A stretch of 33,672 nt of DNA, taken from contig MGSF01000009.1 of NCBI GenBank assembly GCA_001798715.1, positions 1 to 33,672 of the forward strand. The letters are read 5' to 3'. The DNA is from Deltaproteobacteria bacterium RIFCSPLOWO2_02_FULL_50_16 (GTDB taxonomy: Bacteria > UBA10199 > 2-02-FULL-50-16). The notes beneath the pieces are model-generated. The model worked only from the letters and a program-made list of their open reading frames with translations. It did not search any database and was not told where the DNA came from. Of this stretch, positions 32,042 to 33,672 are shown in pieces. Every line of letters begins with the position of its first letter. Within the stretch, counting starts at the first letter, position 1. Position numbers and translations under genes: made by a program.

Positions 32042-33384
32042 TTAGACATCCACACCGTTTCACGAGCCTGTTGAATGGTCGTCCCATCACAAAAGTTCAT
32101 GTCTTGAAAATCATTTTCACAAGCGGCTTCTACGGCTTGAACCGCAGTATTGGTAAAATCCATGCTGACCACAATATCGGGGGTGTCGCTACAACTAAAA
32201 CTGCTTAAGGCCGATAGAAGAGTGGTATTGGCGCCTATTGTCCCGCTAAAGAAACTGTCCCCGCTCACATCATGACTCGCCGCAGTGTCAAAATAGGAAT
32301 TTCCAGCCGCCGTGGCTGCATAAACAGTATCCTGGAATTCTGATCCACCATTAAACGTAAACGTGTCATTGGTGAGTTGTTCAATGCCATTAAAACCCGC
32401 CGTGAGAAAACGGAGGGTGTCCGTACTCGTCCCGGAATACTGGCTTGTAATATAGACCTTTCTTTCCCCCCAACTCCCTGATTGCCACGATTTTGTCTCT
32501 ATCTGATCCCCCGTGACAGAGACGTATTCCTTGTGATCTCCCCACTCAGCACCACTTTCCCCCAGCGTTACACTCTGAGTCTTGGTCTTGTCAAAGCTGA
32601 CATTGCCACTGCTATCTGTCGCTGTATAACCACTAAATTGGGCCGTAAAGTTGCCCCAATCGGTATGGACCATATCCTGAGTCATCGTCCCTGCAGAATT
32701 ATTGACGCGAATTTGCTCATATCCATTCGGCGTGCTCCCCCCTGTGGCACAAAACCAGAGATCGATGGCATAACCGGCTGACCCTTCATCAGTCCCTGTC
32801 CCATAAACCCGAATAAAGACATTTTCTGGGGTTTCCGCATCCCCTCCACCCGTGACTTCAACCTGGATGATCTTGTTCGCGCTTCCTTGCTGAAAGAGAT
32901 TGTCTATCGTTGTCCCCTCGGGCCCAGAAACAAGACCCTCCTCTCCCATGGCAGTAGGAATACCTTTCATATAACAAAGAGAGGTCCCTGCTTGGCTAAT
33001 CCCCTGAAAGGAAAAACCTACGGCCTGAGCCATGCGACAAGAACCTTCACCATTAAAGAGGTTATTAGACACCGTATCCCAAACTGCTGGATTCGTGAGA
33101 TCGTAGGTAGTGCCCCCATTAATCGCCGCGATCAATCCATTCCAGAAATAGGTGTCTGCATTACTTTCTGTGATCGATGTCAAGAGTGGTGGCGTCCCTG
33201 AGACCGCTGCCTGTAAGGCTGATAGAGAGGCCGACGCGCTAGCCCCTCCCACCATATCCGTCACATCCGGCACCTGTTCTAGTGAAGAAACCTCTCCAGT
33301 ACTCGAAGAACTGCTACTACTCCCACAAGCCGCCAGACTCAAGGCACATAAAAAGCCCATCAAATAACACATTATTCTCTTCAT
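32038..33384 (-). CDS. Secreted lipoprotein of unknown function, Ser-rich N-terminus
   Basis: A 448-residue protein starting MKRIMCYLMGFLCALSLAAC: a lipoprotein signal peptide with lipobox LAAC, followed by a run of serines as linker, so it is anchored to the outer or inner membrane leaflet. The mature part is rich in Gly, Ser, Thr and Asp with alternating strands (YEQIRVNNS, WGERKVYITSQYSG), as in beta-sandwich surface proteins; several cysteines may form disulfides. I do not recognise a family. ATG 33384 has a strong AGGGAGGAA upstream (33399-33391); a longer frame to 33477 runs into the double-hairpin element and is rejected. It is convergent with the aldo/keto reductase. Confidence 0.75.
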   Translation of the reverse strand: MKRIMCYLMGFLCALSLAACGSSSSSSSTGEVSSLEQVPDVTDMVGGASASASLSALQAAVSGTPPLLTSITESNADTYFWNGLIAAINGGTTYDLTNPAVWDTVSNNLFNGEGSCRMAQAVGFSFQGISQAGTSLCYMKGIPTAMGEEGLVSGPEGTTIDNLFQQGSANKIIQVEVTGGGDAETPENVFIRVYGTGTDEGSAGYAIDLWFCATGGSTPNGYEQIRVNNSAGTMTQDMVHTDWGNFTAQFSGYTATDSSGNVSFDKTKTQSVTLGESGAEWGDHKEYVSVTGDQIETKSWQSGSWGERKVYITSQYSGTSTDTLRFLTAGFNGIEQLTNDTFTFNGGSEFQDTVYAATAAGNSYFDTAASHDVSGDSFFSGTIGANTTLLSALSSFSCSDTPDIVVSMDFTNTAVQAVEAACENDFQDMNFCDGTTIQQARETVWMSN

Positions 33385-33402
33385 GATACATTCCTCCCTT
33401 TT

Positions 33403-33505
33403 ATTAACAGAACCGAAATAATAAAGACGGTCCGAGAGGACCCACAGCCGGTTCTGTAATACTAACAGCTCTCCCACTGTCTATTCCATTGTGAGACTGT
33501 TAGTA
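33403..33505 (-). repeat. Double-hairpin element, copy 2 (upstream of the lipoprotein gene)
   Basis: Read on the minus strand it aligns with copy 1 over its full length: ACTAACAGTC...CTGTTAGT, then ACAGAACCG...CGGTTCTGT around an inner GGTCC(tct)CGGACC stem. The fifth pair of hairpin 2 is A-T here and G-C in copy 1, and the inner stem is fully changed but still paired. It lies 18 bases before the lipoprotein ATG, with the Shine-Dalgarno sequence in between. Confidence 0.75.
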
Positions 33506-33672
33506 TCTTTTGATTGTGTTTGACCGGTAATAAAAAAATCCCCCATTGTTGAGAAAGAATAGTGAACAATGTAGCAAATTAAATGCCAAAAATGAAGATT
33601 GTTTTTAATAATAATTTCAAGAGGTTATAAATTCCCCTCAAAAGAGGGGGGGTCTTTGATCGATGGCCCTCA
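33506..33672. other. AT-rich noncoding end with a CCCCTC/GAGGGG hairpin
   Basis: No gene is seen. CCCCTC(aaaa)GAGGGG at 33634-33649 is a compact hairpin; the bases after it on the plus strand (GGGTCTTTG) and on the minus strand (AATTTATAA) are only weakly T- or A-rich, so it is at best a poor terminator, possibly for a gene beyond the window. Confidence 0.35.

Noticed and set aside
33384-33477. Longer N-terminus of the lipoprotein (31 extra residues)
   Set aside because: It would be coded by the double-hairpin element, destroy the lipoprotein signal peptide and ignore the strong Shine-Dalgarno site before 33384.
1-33672. CRISPR arrays, tRNA or rRNA genes
   Set aside because: No regularly spaced direct repeats and no cloverleaf or rRNA-like stretch was seen on either strand.

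Overview
The window suggests a Gram-negative, respiring bacterium. It has a lipoprotein with a lipobox, Sec-type signal peptides and a quinone-type complex I. The gene style, moderate GC and dispersed palindromes would fit an uncultured lineage near the former Deltaproteobacteria, but nothing in the window fixes the taxon.

Layout. Positions 1-1202 hold most of an IS4-type insertion sequence (minus strand) that has cut off an alcohol dehydrogenase, of which only the C-terminus survives (1267-1488). Next come endonuclease V, an acyltransferase and a zinc-free quinone oxidoreductase (1485-4000, plus), an unknown Cys-tailed protein (minus), a RetSat/CrtI-like FAD enzyme (plus), and a minus-strand pair: an Sm-like small protein overlapping a secreted protein. 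From 7213 to 30959 every gene lies on the plus strand and almost all belong to two complex I gene sets in tandem. The end holds an aldo/keto reductase and a convergent lipoprotein gene, bracketed by two inverted copies of a roughly 102-bp double-hairpin element.

The first complex I set (7213-16945) keeps the order A-B-C-D-H-I-J-K-L-M-N and has no E, F or G. Its reading frames are intact and tightly coupled, but catalytic residues are missing at almost every step. The NuoB-like protein has none of the four N2 cluster cysteines. The NuoD-like protein lacks the quinone-site His, Tyr and Asp. The NuoI position holds a 49-residue peptide with no cysteines. NuoA-, NuoK-, NuoL- and NuoM-like proteins have lost key charged residues of the proton path. 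Only the C- and N-like subunits look ordinary. I read this as a maintained, redox-silent 'ghost' complex I and regard it as the most novel system here.

The second set (16967-30959) is A-B-[secreted repeat protein]-CD-E-F-G-H-J-K-L-M-N. Its catalytic residues are conserved, C and D are fused, NuoG is short, and nuoI is absent between H and J. A working complex would need NuoI from elsewhere in the genome. Because the two sets run in tandem on one strand, the ghost complex may be made together with the real enzyme, perhaps as a partner, scaffold, assembly platform or non-redox ion conduit. That role is inference. Residue losses were read from manual alignment of the two sets within the window and from recalled E. 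coli and Thermus numbering.
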